A stretch of 45,227 nt of DNA, taken from Lachnospiraceae bacterium. GTDB taxonomy: Bacteria; Bacillota; Clostridia; Lachnospirales; Lachnospiraceae. The stretch's first letter is position 1; each line of letters opens with the position of its first letter. A program made the position numbers and the translations under genes. Positions 8,464 to 17,620 of the stretch are shown here, piece after piece. The stretch lies in contig SVFM01000022.1 of NCBI GenBank assembly GCA_015056865.1, forward strand, positions 1 to 45,227, in the 5' to 3' direction. The notes under the pieces were generated by a model. That model saw nothing but the letters and a program-made list of their open reading frames with translations. It searched no databases and was not told the origin of the DNA.

Positions 8464-10331
8464 GATTGTTTCATACTCTCCATGATATTGATAATACCTT
8501 CTGCCACATTCTGAGCGTCAATACCGATTTCTTTTTTTAATAGTTCCACGTTACCGTGTTCCACATAAATGTCAGGTATGGTTATGGTCAACAATTCTAC
8601 CGGGAGCTGCTCACGGGTGATCAGTTCCCGCACCTTTTCACCATATCCGCCACTGGCTACATTCTCCTCCATGGTTACGATCAGACAATGATCTGCAGCT
8701 GCTTTTTTAAGGGCTTCCTCATCGATAGGCTTTACAAATCTGGCATTGATGATACTGCATCCATAGCCTGCCTCTTTTACCAAGGTCCTCACCTTCTCCG
8801 CTTCTTTCACCATGCTTCCCACTGCAAAAATTGCCACCTGGCTCTCTTCATAAATCATCTCACTGACGCCAAGCTTCACAGGTGCCCGGAATTCCTCCAG
8901 GCCTGCATAGGCCTCACCACGGGGATAACGGACCGCTATGGGTGCACCGAAATCCACTGCAAACTTAACCATATCCGACAATTCCCACTTGTTTTTGGGC
9001 GCCATGATGTGCATATTGGGGATGCTGGAAAGATAGGACAGGTCAAAAATACCCTGATGGGTCTCACCGTCACTGCCAACCAGCCCCGCCCTGTCTATGG
9101 CAAATACCACGGGTAAATTCTGGATACATACATCGTGCAGTATTTGATCATAAGCACGCTGCAAGAAAGAAGAATAAATTGCAACAATGGGTTTCATGCC
9201 CCCGGCCGCAAGCCCTGCCGCAAAAGTCACTGCATGTTCCTCCGCAATCCCCACATCAAAGAATCGCTCCGGGTACATATTGCGAAACCGTTTCAACCCG
9301 GTTCCATCCGGCATGGCTGCTGTGATAGCCACCACCTTCTCATCCCGTTGGCCCAATTTGCACATAACTGTAGAAAAAATATCTGTATAATTGGGCGTAG
9401 TCCTGGGATTTGTGGGAATTCCCTTCTCAATATCAAAAGGCTCCGCCCCGTGAAATCTGGCCGGATGGCGTTCTGCCGGTCCATAGCCCTTTCCTTTTTG
9501 CGTTATGACATGAATGAGCACAGGCCCCTTTACTCGCTTTGCCTCGCCGATGACTTTCATAAGGGCCTTTACATTGTGACCGTCCACCGGTCCCAGATAA
9601 GTAATTCCCATATCCTCAAAAAACATGCCCGGGATTACCAGCTGCTTAAAGCTGTTTTTTGCTCTGCGAATTTTCCCCACAAGGTTATCTCCTTTGGGAA
9701 TCGCCCTTAGGGTATTGTAAATACCCTCTTTCATCCCAAGATAGCTGTCCGCCGTACGGATATTATTTAGATATTTGGACACACCGCCCACATTTTCCGA
9801 TATGGACATGTTGTTGTCATTCAAAATAATAATAAAATTTGTCTCCAGCCTGGAAGCATTATTCAACGCTTCATAGGCCATGCCGCCTGTCAGGGAACCG
9901 TCCCCTATGACAGAGATGATGGTATTTTTCTCCCCTTTGATATCTCTGGCCTTCACCAGGCCAAGGCCTGCTGATATGGAGGTGGAACTATGGCCTGTAT
10001 CAAACGCATCACAGTCACTCTCCTTGCGCTTGGGAAAACCGCTCAGTCCGTGAAATTTGCGCAGAGTGTCAAAACCATCCCTGCGTCCGGTCAGCAGCTT
10101 ATGGGTGTAAGACTGATGTCCCACATCCCAGATGATCTGATCTTCCGGCAACTTCAGGGAAAGATGCAGGGCCATGGTCAATTCCACTGCCCCCAGATTA
10201 GACCCCAGGTGCCCCCCTGTCTTACTGATCTTCTCGATCAGGAACTTTCTGATTTCCTCTGCCAATATGCCGTAATCTTCCGGTGCGATCTCTTTGATAT
10301 CATTTGGTTTCTTTATCTGCTCTAACAGCAT
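8460..10331 (-). CDS. dxs: 1-deoxy-D-xylulose-5-phosphate synthase
   Basis: First enzyme of the MEP isoprenoid route, condensing pyruvate with glyceraldehyde 3-phosphate on thiamine diphosphate. GGHLGSNLG near residue 40 and the TPP motif GDGSLTGGMAYEALNNAS at 143-160 are present, followed by the pyrimidine-binding transketolase domain with AEEHAVTFAAG and DRAGLVGSDGETHQG. It has the full length of 623 residues. It starts three bases after the ispA stop and overlaps tlyA by four, so it is co-translated with prenyl synthase, linking precursor supply to prenyl chain synthesis. Confidence 0.98.
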   Translation of the reverse strand: MLLEQIKKPNDIKEIAPEDYGILAEEIRKFLIEKISKTGGHLGSNLGAVELTMALHLSLKLPEDQIIWDVGHQSYTHKLLTGRRDGFDTLRKFHGLSGFPKRKESDCDAFDTGHSSTSISAGLGLVKARDIKGEKNTIISVIGDGSLTGGMAYEALNNASRLETNFIIILNDNNMSISENVGGVSKYLNNIRTADSYLGMKEGIYNTLRAIPKGDNLVGKIRRAKNSFKQLVIPGMFFEDMGITYLGPVDGHNVKALMKVIGEAKRVKGPVLIHVITQKGKGYGPAERHPARFHGAEPFDIEKGIPTNPRTTPNYTDIFSTVMCKLGQRDEKVVAITAAMPDGTGLKRFRNMYPERFFDVGIAEEHAVTFAAGLAAGGMKPIVAIYSSFLQRAYDQILHDVCIQNLPVVFAIDRAGLVGSDGETHQGIFDLSYLSSIPNMHIMAPKNKWELSDMVKFAVDFGAPIAVRYPRGEAYAGLEEFRAPVKLGVSEMIYEESQVAIFAVGSMVKEAEKVRTLVKEAGYGCSIINARFVKPIDEEALKKAAADHCLIVTMEENVASGGYGEKVRELITREQLPVELLTITIPDIYVEHGNVELLKKEIGIDAQNVAEGIINIMESMKQS

Positions 10332-10334
10332 CTC

Positions 10335-11237
10335 TTATTTCTCCCGGTGAATTAGTTGTACGATCAGTTCCCTTAAAAACTCTTGTTCTCCCCCAAACTC
10401 ATCCAATATGCCCAGTGCATCCCGGGATAATTTCTCCACATCAGCTGACGCTTTTTCTATCCCGTGTATGGTCACATAAGTGTTTTTTTCATTCTTGGCA
10501 TCACTGCCCACTGCCTTCCCCAAGACCTCAGTACTGCCCACCACATCCAGGATATCATCCTGAATCTGAAAGGCAATCCCGATATCGTAGGCACACCGCT
10601 CCATTCCTGCAACCGCGCTTTCATCCGCTCCTGCCAGAATTGCACCGATCATCATAGACGCCTGTATCAGGGCTGCTGTCTTGTGTTCATGAATAAACAG
10701 TAACTGCTTTTCCTCCAAAGATTGACTGCCCTCCGCCTCAATATCCGCCGTCTGGCCGCCGATCATACCATAGATCCCGGCTTTTCGCCCTAAGACCTGC
10801 AAAGCCCTGGCCACCCTTTCACAGCTGACATTCTCGGCTTTTGCCAAATCAAAGGCCTGAAACGCTGTCTCAAATGCATAATTTAAAAGTCCATCTCCCG
10901 CCAGGATCGCCATGGCCTCACCATAAACCACATGCGTTGTCTTTCTGCCCCTGCGGTATTCATCATTATCCATAGCCGGCAGATCATCATGCACCAGGGA
11001 GTATGTATGGATCATCTCCATAGCTGCCATAAATGGTTCTGCCACTTTTCCCCGGCCCCCAAACATCCTATAGACTTCCTGCATCAGCATAGGTCTAAGC
11101 CGCTTCCCACCTGCCTGCACACTGTAATTCATGGCACTGATGACAGTCTTTTGGAATCCCTGCTCCGAGGGAAGGTATTGTTCTATGATCCTTTCTATTT
11201 CACCGGCTCTAGCCAATATTTTTTCCTGAATATCCAC
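10335..11237 (-). CDS. ispA: Short-chain polyprenyl synthase (farnesyl diphosphate synthase type)
   Basis: Adds isopentenyl units to allylic diphosphates. The first aspartate-rich motif, DDLPAMD, is at residues 84-90; the second, DDILD, is at 227-231. GGKRLRP (43-49) binds the diphosphate. The insertion between the two Asp residues of the first motif and the 300-residue length match bacterial type II farnesyl/geranylgeranyl synthases. Exact chain length cannot be read with certainty. The ATG lies directly after the xseB stop, in the conserved xseA-xseB-ispA-dxs order. Confidence 0.94.
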   Translation of the reverse strand: MDIQEKILARAGEIERIIEQYLPSEQGFQKTVISAMNYSVQAGGKRLRPMLMQEVYRMFGGRGKVAEPFMAAMEMIHTYSLVHDDLPAMDNDEYRRGRKTTHVVYGEAMAILAGDGLLNYAFETAFQAFDLAKAENVSCERVARALQVLGRKAGIYGMIGGQTADIEAEGSQSLEEKQLLFIHEHKTAALIQASMMIGAILAGADESAVAGMERCAYDIGIAFQIQDDILDVVGSTEVLGKAVGSDAKNEKNTYVTIHGIEKASADVEKLSRDALGILDEFGGEQEFLRELIVQLIHREK

Positions 11238-11432
11238 TTAAAATTCCTCCAACGTCCCATCTTCGCTGATTTTCAGCACCTGCTTCTCCACCTTGTCAAT
11301 CTGTTCACTGCACTGTTTCAGAATCTGCATCCCCCGCAAGTAGGCAGCAAAAGATTCTTCCAGAGAAACATCCTCTTTTTCCAGTACTGCGATGGTTTCT
11401 TCCAATCTGGCAAAGTTATCTTCCAGTGACAT
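11238..11432 (-). CDS. xseB: Exodeoxyribonuclease VII small subunit
   Basis: A 64-residue helical-hairpin subunit that binds the XseA coiled coil. The sequence SLEDNFARLEETIAVLEK followed by SLEESFAAYLRGM and IDKVEKQV is the family pattern. I chose ATG 11432 because GGAGGAGAG sits directly upstream and the family starts here; upstream in-frame sequence only overlaps xseA. It overlaps the xseA 3' end by 17 bases, consistent with coupled production of the two subunits. Confidence 0.95.
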   Translation of the reverse strand: MSLEDNFARLEETIAVLEKEDVSLEESFAAYLRGMQILKQCSEQIDKVEKQVLKISEDGTLEEF

Positions 11433-12642
11433 CTCTCTCCTCCTTGTCTGTGACCCTGGCACGAATCTGTCCGTCTGATACTTGTATCCTGAGTTCCTGC
11501 CCAATCTCTACCTGCCTGACACTTCGGATATTTATTCCCTGCTCATCCGACAGATAAGAAAAGCCTTGATTTAATTTATCAAGCGGAGACAACGCCCGCA
11601 TTTTCTCTATATAAATTTCCAACCTGTGTCTGGTTTGCTCCATCCTTCGTCTCATAAGGATCTGAAGCTTATCCTCCAATTTCAGGCTGTACATCCTTTT
11701 TTCCCGGATTCTCCCTACAGGACTTAAGTATCCCAGAGTATTGGTATACTGTTGAACCTGCTTTCTTTTTGCCCGGATCTGCCTTGCCATTTCACCGCTT
11801 AGCCTATCAGCCAAGCCGGATAACTGTTGCAAAAACAGTCGGTAATCATATACCGCCAACTCTGCAGCTGCTGAGGGTGTGGGAGCTCGCATATCTGCCA
11901 CAAAATCTATGATCGTAGTGTCTGTCTCATGTCCTACCGCTGAGATAATGGGCACACTGCAGTCAAACACAGCCTGAGCTACGATCTCCTCATTAAAGGC
12001 CCACAGATCCTCTATGGATCCGCCGCCTCTGCCCACAATGATCACGTCCACATTCTGGCGCTCCATGGCACGGATACCATTTACAATGCTCCAGGCTGCC
12101 TCCTCCCCCTGCACAATAGCCGGGTACAGAATGATCTGCACATAGGGATTTCGCCTGGATGCAATATTGATGATATCCTGCACCGCTGCTCCCGTGGGTG
12201 CTGTGACTACACCCAGCCTTTTGATATACTTAGGGATCGGCTGCTTGTACTGAGGTGCAAACATGCCTCGCTGTTCCAGCTCCCGCTTCAGTCTTTCAAA
12301 ACGCTCATGCAAAACACCCGTACCATCTGCCAGGATCTGTTTCGCATACAACTGATATTTGCCATCCCTTTCATAGACATCTATACTGCCGCCTACGATC
12401 ACCTGCTGCCCTTCCTGCAGCCGGAATTTCAGCCCCGCTCTGTTGCCGGCAAACATCACACAAGCTATGGTTCCCTTTTCATCCTTTAACGTAAAATAAA
12501 TATGTCCAGAAGAATGATATTTACAGTTGCTCACTTCGCCCTTTACCAGAACGGTCTGTAACATAAAATCCTGCGTGAACATATTTTTAATATACGAATT
12601 TACTTGCGATACGGTATATACACTTTGAATCTTAATCACCAA
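11416..12642 (-). CDS. xseA: Exodeoxyribonuclease VII large subunit
   Basis: Catalytic subunit that degrades single-stranded DNA to oligonucleotides. An OB-fold runs about 8-105 (VKGEVSNCKYHSSGHIYFTL), the nuclease domain follows from TAPTGAAVQDI through GRGGGSIEDLWAFNEE and SAVGHETDTTIIDFVAD, then a coiled-coil tail. Length 408 is normal. The start is TTG 12642 or, one codon later, GTG 12639; TAAGG upstream favours the GTG. It is three bases from the nusB stop. In Bacillus folD lies between nusB and xseA; it is absent here. Confidence 0.97.
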   Translation of the reverse strand: MVIKIQSVYTVSQVNSYIKNMFTQDFMLQTVLVKGEVSNCKYHSSGHIYFTLKDEKGTIACVMFAGNRAGLKFRLQEGQQVIVGGSIDVYERDGKYQLYAKQILADGTGVLHERFERLKRELEQRGMFAPQYKQPIPKYIKRLGVVTAPTGAAVQDIINIASRRNPYVQIILYPAIVQGEEAAWSIVNGIRAMERQNVDVIIVGRGGGSIEDLWAFNEEIVAQAVFDCSVPIISAVGHETDTTIIDFVADMRAPTPSAAAELAVYDYRLFLQQLSGLADRLSGEMARQIRAKRKQVQQYTNTLGYLSPVGRIREKRMYSLKLEDKLQILMRRRMEQTRHRLEIYIEKMRALSPLDKLNQGFSYLSDEQGINIRSVRQVEIGQELRIQVSDGQIRARVTDKEERDVTGR

Positions 12643-12645
12643 ACC

Positions 12646-13044
12646 TTACACAAACTTAGCCAGTACGGCATTCACAAAACTGCCTGATGTATCCTGACCG
12701 AATTTCTTTGCCAGTTCCACTGCCTCATTAATGGCAACTCCCACCGGCACATCATCGTCATGATTCATCTCATAAAGAGCAAGACGCAGGATCGTCAGTT
12801 CCACTTTTCCCATGCGCTTTACATCCCAGCCCTCAGTTCTCTGATCCAGAAGGTTGTCCAATTCCTCCAACTTGGAGACAATCCTTTCATACTTCTGAGT
12901 AATATACTGGGTCTCTTTCTCCGAATACATTACCTCATCATCATCAAAAAACATCCGGATCTGCTCCGGCATCTCCTCCGGCGCGTTAAATTCCACCCTG
13001 AATAATAAGAGAAAGATTCTCTCTCTCAGCTCTCTTCTTCCCAT
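12646..13044 (-). CDS. nusB: Transcription antitermination factor NusB
   Basis: An all-helical RNA-binding protein that, with NusE (S10), assembles on rRNA boxA and supports antitermination. The start MGRRELRERIFLLLFRVEF and the C-terminal block VAINEAVELAKKFGQDTSGSFVNAVLAKF are diagnostic. Length 132 is typical. It follows the Asp23-like gene by 28 bp and precedes xseA by three, in the Bacillus yqhY-nusB order. Confidence 0.96.
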   Translation of the reverse strand: MGRRELRERIFLLLFRVEFNAPEEMPEQIRMFFDDDEVMYSEKETQYITQKYERIVSKLEELDNLLDQRTEGWDVKRMGKVELTILRLALYEMNHDDDVPVGVAINEAVELAKKFGQDTSGSFVNAVLAKFV

Positions 13045-13072
13045 GTTGTACCTTTCTATCGTGCAGTGTATC

Positions 13073-13459
13073 TTATTTGTTTTTCTGCATATTCACACCG
13101 GCAATACGGATATTTACTTCTGCAACTTCCAGCCCGGTCATATTTTCAATAGCAGCCTTTACCTTGCTCTGCACCTTCTGGCAGGTGGCCGGAATATTGT
13201 AGCCATATCCTACTCTGAGAGCCAGATCAACTTTCACCCGCTTATTGAAAATATCCACCTTTACACCCTTTGCAATACCTTTTGCACCGACTTTGCTGAT
13301 CAACTCCGCGGTAAGGTTCCCATTTGCGGTGCTCACACCCTCTACCTCAGTGGCAGCCAGCCCTGCAATTGTCTCTACTACATCATCCGCAATCTGTACA
13401 ACACCCATATCTTCGCCCTCCTGCAATAAATATGTGTTTCTATTTTCCTCTCTCTGCAT
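13073..13459 (-). CDS. Asp23/Gls24-family protein (YqhY-like)
   Basis: A 128-residue protein with the DUF322 pattern: VVQIADDVVETIAGLAATEVEGV near the start, then KVDIFNKRVKVDLALRV and a short helix-strand tail (AAIENMTGLEVAEVNIRIAGV). Family members are called envelope or alkaline stress proteins. In Bacillus the homologue beside nusB, YqhY, affects acetyl-CoA carboxylase activity. Here the accB and accC genes that normally lie upstream in Bacillus are missing. An extended -10 promoter lies just upstream, so this looks like the first gene of the operon that runs down to recN. Confidence 0.9.
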   Translation of the reverse strand: MQREENRNTYLLQEGEDMGVVQIADDVVETIAGLAATEVEGVSTANGNLTAELISKVGAKGIAKGVKVDIFNKRVKVDLALRVGYGYNIPATCQKVQSKVKAAIENMTGLEVAEVNIRIAGVNMQKNK

Positions 13460-13490
13460 AACGAGATTCCTCCTACTATCACTATTTTTT

Positions 13491-13499
13491 ATTATAGCA
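13491..13499 (-). promoter_or_regulatory. Extended -10 promoter of the Asp23-nusB-recN operon
   Basis: On the minus strand the sequence TGCTATAAT forms a perfect -10 with the TGn extension, about 30 bases before the Asp23-like start and followed by AGTAGGAGGAATC as ribosome site. There is no clear -35, as expected for an extended -10 promoter. Transcription from here could serve all genes down to the terminator after recN. Confidence 0.6.
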
Positions 13500-13532
13500 C
13501 ATCCGGCTGCCCTTTGCCTAGGCTTTTCTTTC

Positions 13533-14774
13533 TTAATCTTCCACCAGCCAAAAAGTCAGGCTAAACAGCTTCTGATTCTCTGAGTAGGCCACTCTGCCAT
13601 CTCCGGATTTTAACAGATCAAAAATACCGTGCTCTGTGATCAGCTTATCAAAAATCTCTTGATACACCTGCTCATCGGAGCATTTCAGTGCAATATCTTC
13701 CCGCCCTTGATCATACCCTTTTTTAAAAAGCCTGTTCAGCTGTTCCTGATCATAGGCGGTAAAATACGCCCCTTCCATCACATAGTAATTGGCCTCCATG
13801 GACGTACATTCCGGCAGGGGCACCACATTGTCAAGGGTATGGGTCTTAGCCAGCTGCAGGGATGTGTTGCACAGATAATCATAATTGACCGCAGGAAAGT
13901 CTCCCGACATAACCTCTGCATCCTGTTCTCTGACCTGATAGGACACATCTCCCCAGGTAACGTCCACATAATAATACCTGTCGTCCACACTGACCAGATT
14001 CCAGGCATGTCGCTCTCCGTTCTCCACAATACCGGTGACCAGCGTGCACTGCATTCCCAATCTGTTCAGTAAAAACTGCATGGCCTTGGCATAGCCCTGA
14101 CACACCGATTGCCCACCCACGAACACAGAACAAATATTTTGATTCTCGGTTGCTTCCAGATTATATTCTGTGCGATCGATCAGGTATTCATATACATATT
14201 TGACCTTTTCATACTGGGTGGCCTGTTCTCCAAGACCGCTCAGACAAGCCGACACATAATTCTCTATCTGCTGCTGTCTGAGGGCAATCTCCTGCTCATC
14301 CATGGTATAATCTCCGGCAAAAGTGATCCTGGTAACCTTACTGCCCTCTTTATATTGGGTGTAATGATAACCGGTCACATAAAAAATCTCCGGGTGGTCG
14401 TTTAAGACACACTGAAAAATATCTTCAATTCTATCCGATGATATCTGGTTGATATAGGTAGGATCCAAGTCCCCTTCATTAATCTGTTGTATTAACATTT
14501 CGTAGATATCATCATACCAGCACTGCTCCGCTTCACTGAGCTGCTCCCGGGCATAAGACCAGGATAGATGTCCCTGACTCTCCGGCCAGAAAACCTGAGG
14601 TTCTATGATCTGCTCCGTGGCAGACTCACTCTCCTTGCCCTGCACAGTCTCTGAACTGCCTGTAATCAAATTCTCCGGCAGTTCCTGCAGCTTTTCATAC
14701 AGTTCTGTGCAAGCTGTCAGCCCAAACAGACAGAGACCCAGCACTGCTGCCATCAGGAATTTACTTCTTGCCAT
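13533..14774 (-). CDS. Lipoprotein with transglutaminase-like domain
   Basis: The signal peptide ends in a lipobox, FGLTAC, with Cys22 as the lipid anchor. A low-complexity linker (about 35-60) is followed by a transglutaminase-like core with Cys225 (GQSVCQGYAKAMQFLL), His256 (ERHAWNLV) and Asp271 (YYYVDVTWGD). Such bacterial proteins are predicted thiol peptidases or cross-linking enzymes on the cell surface; the substrate is unknown. It starts 26 bp after prfC on the same strand and may share its transcript. About 55 bp separate its stop from the promoter of the Asp23-like gene. Confidence 0.9.
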   Translation of the reverse strand: MARSKFLMAAVLGLCLFGLTACTELYEKLQELPENLITGSSETVQGKESESATEQIIEPQVFWPESQGHLSWSYAREQLSEAEQCWYDDIYEMLIQQINEGDLDPTYINQISSDRIEDIFQCVLNDHPEIFYVTGYHYTQYKEGSKVTRITFAGDYTMDEQEIALRQQQIENYVSACLSGLGEQATQYEKVKYVYEYLIDRTEYNLEATENQNICSVFVGGQSVCQGYAKAMQFLLNRLGMQCTLVTGIVENGERHAWNLVSVDDRYYYVDVTWGDVSYQVREQDAEVMSGDFPAVNYDYLCNTSLQLAKTHTLDNVVPLPECTSMEANYYVMEGAYFTAYDQEQLNRLFKKGYDQGREDIALKCSDEQVYQEIFDKLITEHGIFDLLKSGDGRVAYSENQKLFSLTFWLVED

Positions 14775-14800
14775 CCCCTTCTCCTTTTAAAGACAGGCCT

Positions 14801-16396
14801 CTAATTTCTGCCAAACTCTGACAGGATCAGCCCTTTGTTTCTGTCCAGGGTCATACCTACGCTCCAGGAATTGATAAATAAAAGCAGCGGATTGCCCTTT
14901 AAGTCTTTGATCTTCTTCATATCGGAAGTTCCCATCAATCTTTCTACATTGACCTCATCTTTGTTTTCGATCCATCGGATGTGCTCATAGGGCAGAGGCT
15001 CTAAGCGGATTTCTACATTGTACTCGTTCTCAAGCCGATATTTCAGCACATCAAACTGCAGTACACCAACCACGCCCACAATGATCTCTTCCATACCCAT
15101 ACTCATTTCCTGGAAGATCTGGATCGCACCCTCCTGGGCGATCTGAGTGATTCCTTTCACAAACTGCTTACGCTTCATGGAATCCACCTGCCGCACTCTG
15201 GCAAAATGCTCCGGTGCAAAAGTAGGGATTCCTTCATAACATATTTTCTCCTTGGGCATACAGATGGTATCTCCGATGGAAAAAATGCCCGGATCAAACA
15301 CACCGATGATATCCCCTGCATAAGCTTCCTCCAGGATCTTGCGCTCATCCGCCATGATCTGCTGGGGCTGTGACAGGCGCATTACCTTGTCCCCCTGCAC
15401 ATGCTTTACTTCCATGCTGGCATCAAATTTGCCGGAACAGATCCGCATAAAAGCAATACGGTCCCTGTGAGCCTTGTTCATATTAGCCTGTATCTTAAAC
15501 ACAAATGCTGAAAAATTATTTTCCACCGGATCGATCAGACCAATATCTGCCTTTCTGGGTAGCGGTGTAGTGGTCATCTCCAGAAAATATTTCAGAAATA
15601 CCTCCACACCGAAGTTAGTCAAAGCAGAGCCAAAAAATACCGGGGTCAGCTCTCCGCTTCTGACAGCCTCCAGATCAAACTCCGCACTGGCACCGTCCAA
15701 AAGCTCAATCTCATCCAGCAGCTTGTCCGCCGCCTCCCCGCCGATACCCTGTGCCAGCACCGCTCTGTCGCCGGCAGGAATCTCAGTTGTCTCTCCTTCC
15801 TTGGTACCTTTCTGGGTATCAGAGAAGGTCAACACCACATCCTTATTTCTGTCATAAACGCCCTTAAAGCTTTTACCGGAACCGATGGGCCAGTTTACAG
15901 GACAGGTGGCGATCCCCAGCTCCTTTTCGATCTCGTCCAACAGTTCAAAGGTATCGTTTGCATCCCGGTCCATCTTGTTGATAAAGGTAAAGATGGGGAT
16001 CTTTCTCATGACACAGACCTTAAATAATTTTCTGGTCTGGGCCTCCACGCCCTTGGATGCATCGATGACCATCACTGCTGAGTCAGCCGCCATCAGGGTT
16101 CTGTAGGTATCCTCAGAGAAATCCTGGTGTCCCGGCGTGTCCAAAATATTAATGCAGAAACCGCCGTATTCAAACTGCAGCACCGAGGAGGTAACGGAAA
16201 TACCTCTTTCCTTCTCGATCTCCATCCAGTCCGATACAGCGTGTCTCGCCGTAGCCTTTCCTTTTACACTTCCCGCCAGATTGATGGCGCCGCCGTAGAG
16301 CAAAAATTTCTCCGTCAGTGTAGTCTTTCCCGCATCCGGGTGGGAAATAATCGCAAAAGTGCGTCTTCTGTTTATCTCATCTGCATAAGCTGCCAC
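14801..16396 (-). CDS. prfC: Peptide chain release factor 3
   Basis: GTPase that recycles RF1/RF2 from the ribosome after termination. The P-loop SHPDAGKT is at 18-25; DTPGHQDFSEDTYRTLMAAD and NKMDRD provide G3 and G4; domains II and III follow, with the RF3-specific C-terminus (QFDVLKYRLENEYNVEIRLE). Length 531 is standard. It starts 17 bp after the deoB stop, so the two are probably co-transcribed. Confidence 0.97.
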   Translation of the reverse strand: MAAYADEINRRRTFAIISHPDAGKTTLTEKFLLYGGAINLAGSVKGKATARHAVSDWMEIEKERGISVTSSVLQFEYGGFCINILDTPGHQDFSEDTYRTLMAADSAVMVIDASKGVEAQTRKLFKVCVMRKIPIFTFINKMDRDANDTFELLDEIEKELGIATCPVNWPIGSGKSFKGVYDRNKDVVLTFSDTQKGTKEGETTEIPAGDRAVLAQGIGGEAADKLLDEIELLDGASAEFDLEAVRSGELTPVFFGSALTNFGVEVFLKYFLEMTTTPLPRKADIGLIDPVENNFSAFVFKIQANMNKAHRDRIAFMRICSGKFDASMEVKHVQGDKVMRLSQPQQIMADERKILEEAYAGDIIGVFDPGIFSIGDTICMPKEKICYEGIPTFAPEHFARVRQVDSMKRKQFVKGITQIAQEGAIQIFQEMSMGMEEIIVGVVGVLQFDVLKYRLENEYNVEIRLEPLPYEHIRWIENKDEVNVERLMGTSDMKKIKDLKGNPLLLFINSWSVGMTLDRNKGLILSEFGRN

Positions 16397-16413
16397 GTAT
16401 TTTTCCTCCTGTT

Positions 16414-17571
16414 TTAAAGCATGCTCTCGCCCCGAACCAACCCATCGGGACAGATCTGAAAGTATTGTAACACGGTTGCCGCCACATCCGCAAAGGTTTT
16501 TCTTGTACCCAGATTCCGGGGTGTAAGGCTGCTGCCGTACATGAGAAAGGGCACATATTCTCTGGTGTGGTCTGTAGACACCGTATATCCGGGATCGCAG
16601 CCATGATCGGCTGTGATCATCAGGATATCCTCTTCCCTAAGTTTCTCCATGATTTTCGGCAGGCTACGGTCAAACTCCGCCAAGGCCTTGGCGTAGCCGT
16701 CCACATCATTGCGGTGTCCGTACTTGGAGTCAAAATCCACCAGATTCACAAAGCACAGGCCTTCAAACTCCCGGTCCATATACTCTAGTGTACGTGCTAT
16801 GCCATCCGCATTATTCTGGGTATACACATACTCCGAAATACCCCTGCCGGCAAAAATATCCCGGATCTTTCCCACTCCTATGGTAGCATAACCGGCCTCC
16901 TGCATCACGTCAAGCATGGTTTTGCAGGGAGGAACCAGGGAATAGTCATGCCGCCTGGAGGTTCTCTCATAGTTTCCTTCCTTTCCCACAAAAGGACGGG
17001 CGATCACTCTGCCCACACCATGCTCTCCCTGCAGGATCTGTCTTGCGATCTGGCAGTACCGATACAGTTCCTCCACCGGCACCACTTCCTCGTGGGCCGC
17101 GATCTGAAAGACACTGTCCGCAGAGGTGTAGACGATCAACTTCCCTGTCTGTATATGCTCCTGTCCGTAATCCCGGATCACTTCCGTCCCGGAATAAGGA
17201 CGATTGCACAGCACACCTCTGCCGGTCTGTCTTTCAAACGCTTCTATCACCTCCGCAGGGAAGCCCTCCGGATAGGTAGGCAGCGGTTTAGGAGAATAAA
17301 TTCCGGCAATTTCCCAATGCCCGATGGTGGTATCTTTTCCTTTGGAAGCTTCCTGCAGCCTTGCGATTACCGCCCGGGGCTGACCGGAGCGCTCCGCACA
17401 GGTCACCCCATCCATATGAAACAATCCCAGTTTTGCCATATTGGGCATGGAAAAATAGGGGCTCTTTACAACACTTTCCAGCGTATTGGCACCGCTATCA
17501 CCATAGTCCGATGCATTCTCCATGGCTCCGATGCCAAAACTGTCCAGCACGATCAAAAAAATTCTCTTCAT
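16414..17571 (-). CDS. deoB: Phosphopentomutase
   Basis: Interconverts ribose-1-phosphate and ribose-5-phosphate (and the deoxy forms) in nucleoside breakdown. This alkaline-phosphatase-superfamily enzyme shows the N-terminal metal-binding Asp10 in LIVLDSFGIG, the phosphorylated Thr region (GANTLESV), and C-terminal ITADHGCDPGYTVSTDHTRE metal ligands. I use ATG 17571, with GGAAG five bases upstream; the further upstream in-frame residues do not belong to the family. Length 385. It lies between the spoIIIA operon and prfC, where Bacillus has accBC. Confidence 0.97.
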   Translation of the reverse strand: MKRIFLIVLDSFGIGAMENASDYGDSGANTLESVVKSPYFSMPNMAKLGLFHMDGVTCAERSGQPRAVIARLQEASKGKDTTIGHWEIAGIYSPKPLPTYPEGFPAEVIEAFERQTGRGVLCNRPYSGTEVIRDYGQEHIQTGKLIVYTSADSVFQIAAHEEVVPVEELYRYCQIARQILQGEHGVGRVIARPFVGKEGNYERTSRRHDYSLVPPCKTMLDVMQEAGYATIGVGKIRDIFAGRGISEYVYTQNNADGIARTLEYMDREFEGLCFVNLVDFDSKYGHRNDVDGYAKALAEFDRSLPKIMEKLREEDILMITADHGCDPGYTVSTDHTREYVPFLMYGSSLTPRNLGTRKTFADVAATVLQYFQICPDGLVRGESML

Positions 17572-17620
17572 GTGTACTTCCTTTCCATCAATATCCGTGA
17601 ACATATTACCACATTTTGCC